Made by a program: the position numbers and the translations under genes. From Fidelibacterota bacterium (lineage in GTDB: Bacteria; Fidelibacterota; UBA8477; JABMPR01): DNA of 14,728 nucleotides. The DNA is taken from assembly GCA_030596225.1 (NCBI GenBank), contig JAUVKO010000021.1:1-14728 (forward strand), in the 5' to 3' direction. The first letter of the stretch is position 1, and each line of letters starts with the position of its first letter. The notes under the pieces are model-generated. The model made no database searches. It was not told the DNA's origin and was given only the letters and a program-made list of their open reading frames with translations. Of this stretch, positions 14,524-14,728 are shown piece after piece.

Positions 14524-14728
14524 AAGATCCTGCTCAATTGATATTTTTGAAAGATACTATATAATACCAATTACACCTCAAAACAATCTATGCATTCTTC
14601 ATCTTTTCCAGTTTTACTGCTCTTAAAATTTCAACCATAGCTCAAGCTATGCTTAAAATTTAAAGATTGACGAAGCCGCAAAAAGTATGAGAGAAAACAT
14701 GAAAACAGCTCTATCTGTAATAAATATA
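14524..14728. other. upstream region of the cdd operon, repeat-filled
   Basis: This right-edge region contains the second copy of the foldback element's left part and a small hairpin. Reading towards cdd, the 40 bases between repeat and start are AT-rich (TATTATATAG, then TATCTTTC) and could hold a -10; TATCTTTC resembles the TAnnTTTG box known from Bacteroidetes. A ten-codon plus-strand frame open at the window edge (ATG 14699) is too short to call. Confidence 0.4.
14564..14661. repeat. second copy of the foldback element's left part, plus hairpin
   Basis: Bases 14564-14607 match 9553-9596 with one mismatch (T for C at 14571). Beyond 14607 the copies diverge. This one continues into a hairpin, CATAGCT (14636-14642) with AGCTATG (14645-14651) over a CA loop, flanked by direct copies of CTTAAAATTT (14622-14631 and 14652-14661). 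No right terminal arm is seen before the window ends, so the copy is a different variant, longer, or truncated. Confidence 0.65.

Noticed and set aside
14699..14728. Plus-strand gene start at the right edge (ATG 14699, MKTALSVINI)
   Set aside because: Only ten codons are visible, the upstream GAGAG is weak, and no family can be recognised.
1..14728. A defence, toxin-antitoxin or CRISPR system
   Set aside because: No spacer-repeat arrays, Cas, nuclease-helicase or toxin-like proteins are visible; the genes are mainly core metabolism.

Overview
The window is a stretch of ordinary bacterial chromosome of middling GC (mid-40s % by eye). It carries 13 convincing protein genes and no RNA genes, CRISPR array, prophage or recognisable full insertion sequence. 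The gene set points to the FCB superphylum, possibly a Marinimicrobia-like lineage: a bacterial group II GGGP synthase, a split glycine decarboxylase (gcvPA), an efp-accB-accC run, and intergenic DNA full of short foldback repeats. This placement is inference; there is no rRNA here to settle it.

Layout. At 299-1933 (minus) is a lone PHP-domain metallohydrolase of CehA/McbA type, bracketed by two identical 34-bp repeats in opposite orientation. From 2477 to 7632 (plus) run efp, accB, accC, gcvH, gcvPA and a GGGP synthase: translation elongation at proline stretches, the biotin carrier and biotin carboxylase of acetyl-CoA carboxylase, two parts of the glycine cleavage system, and an ether-lipid type prenyltransferase whose start overlaps the gcvPA stop. 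Then come xerD (7803-8711), an AT-rich small membrane protein with a Cys/His metal-site-like C-terminus (9002-9517), and dgt, a dNTP triphosphohydrolase (9770-11011).

The right third is a tight minus-strand operon read cdd, tdk, nupC, adk, coaE (14523 down to 10992): nucleoside uptake and pyrimidine salvage, adenylate kinase and the last step of CoA synthesis. Its last gene meets dgt tail to tail with a 20-bp overlap. dgt (dNTP to deoxynucleoside), nupC (uptake), cdd (cytidine/deoxycytidine deamination) and tdk (thymidine phosphorylation) all handle nucleosides, so the convergent pair joins two nucleotide-metabolism units.

The most unusual content lies between the genes. Most of the longer plus-strand gaps hold a different module of short palindromic or terminal-inverted repeat DNA, including an 84-bp foldback element at 9551-9634. 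Its 44-bp left part recurs upstream of cdd with one mismatch, and its terminal motif also matches the overlapping 3' ends of dgt and coaE. xerD and dgt lack Shine-Dalgarno sequences and have a TANNNT hexamer ending 5-6 nt before the ATG, which suggests leaderless mRNAs. I found no complete new multi-gene system; the repeat architecture, the gcvPA/GGGPS coupling and the membrane Cys/His protein deserve a second look.
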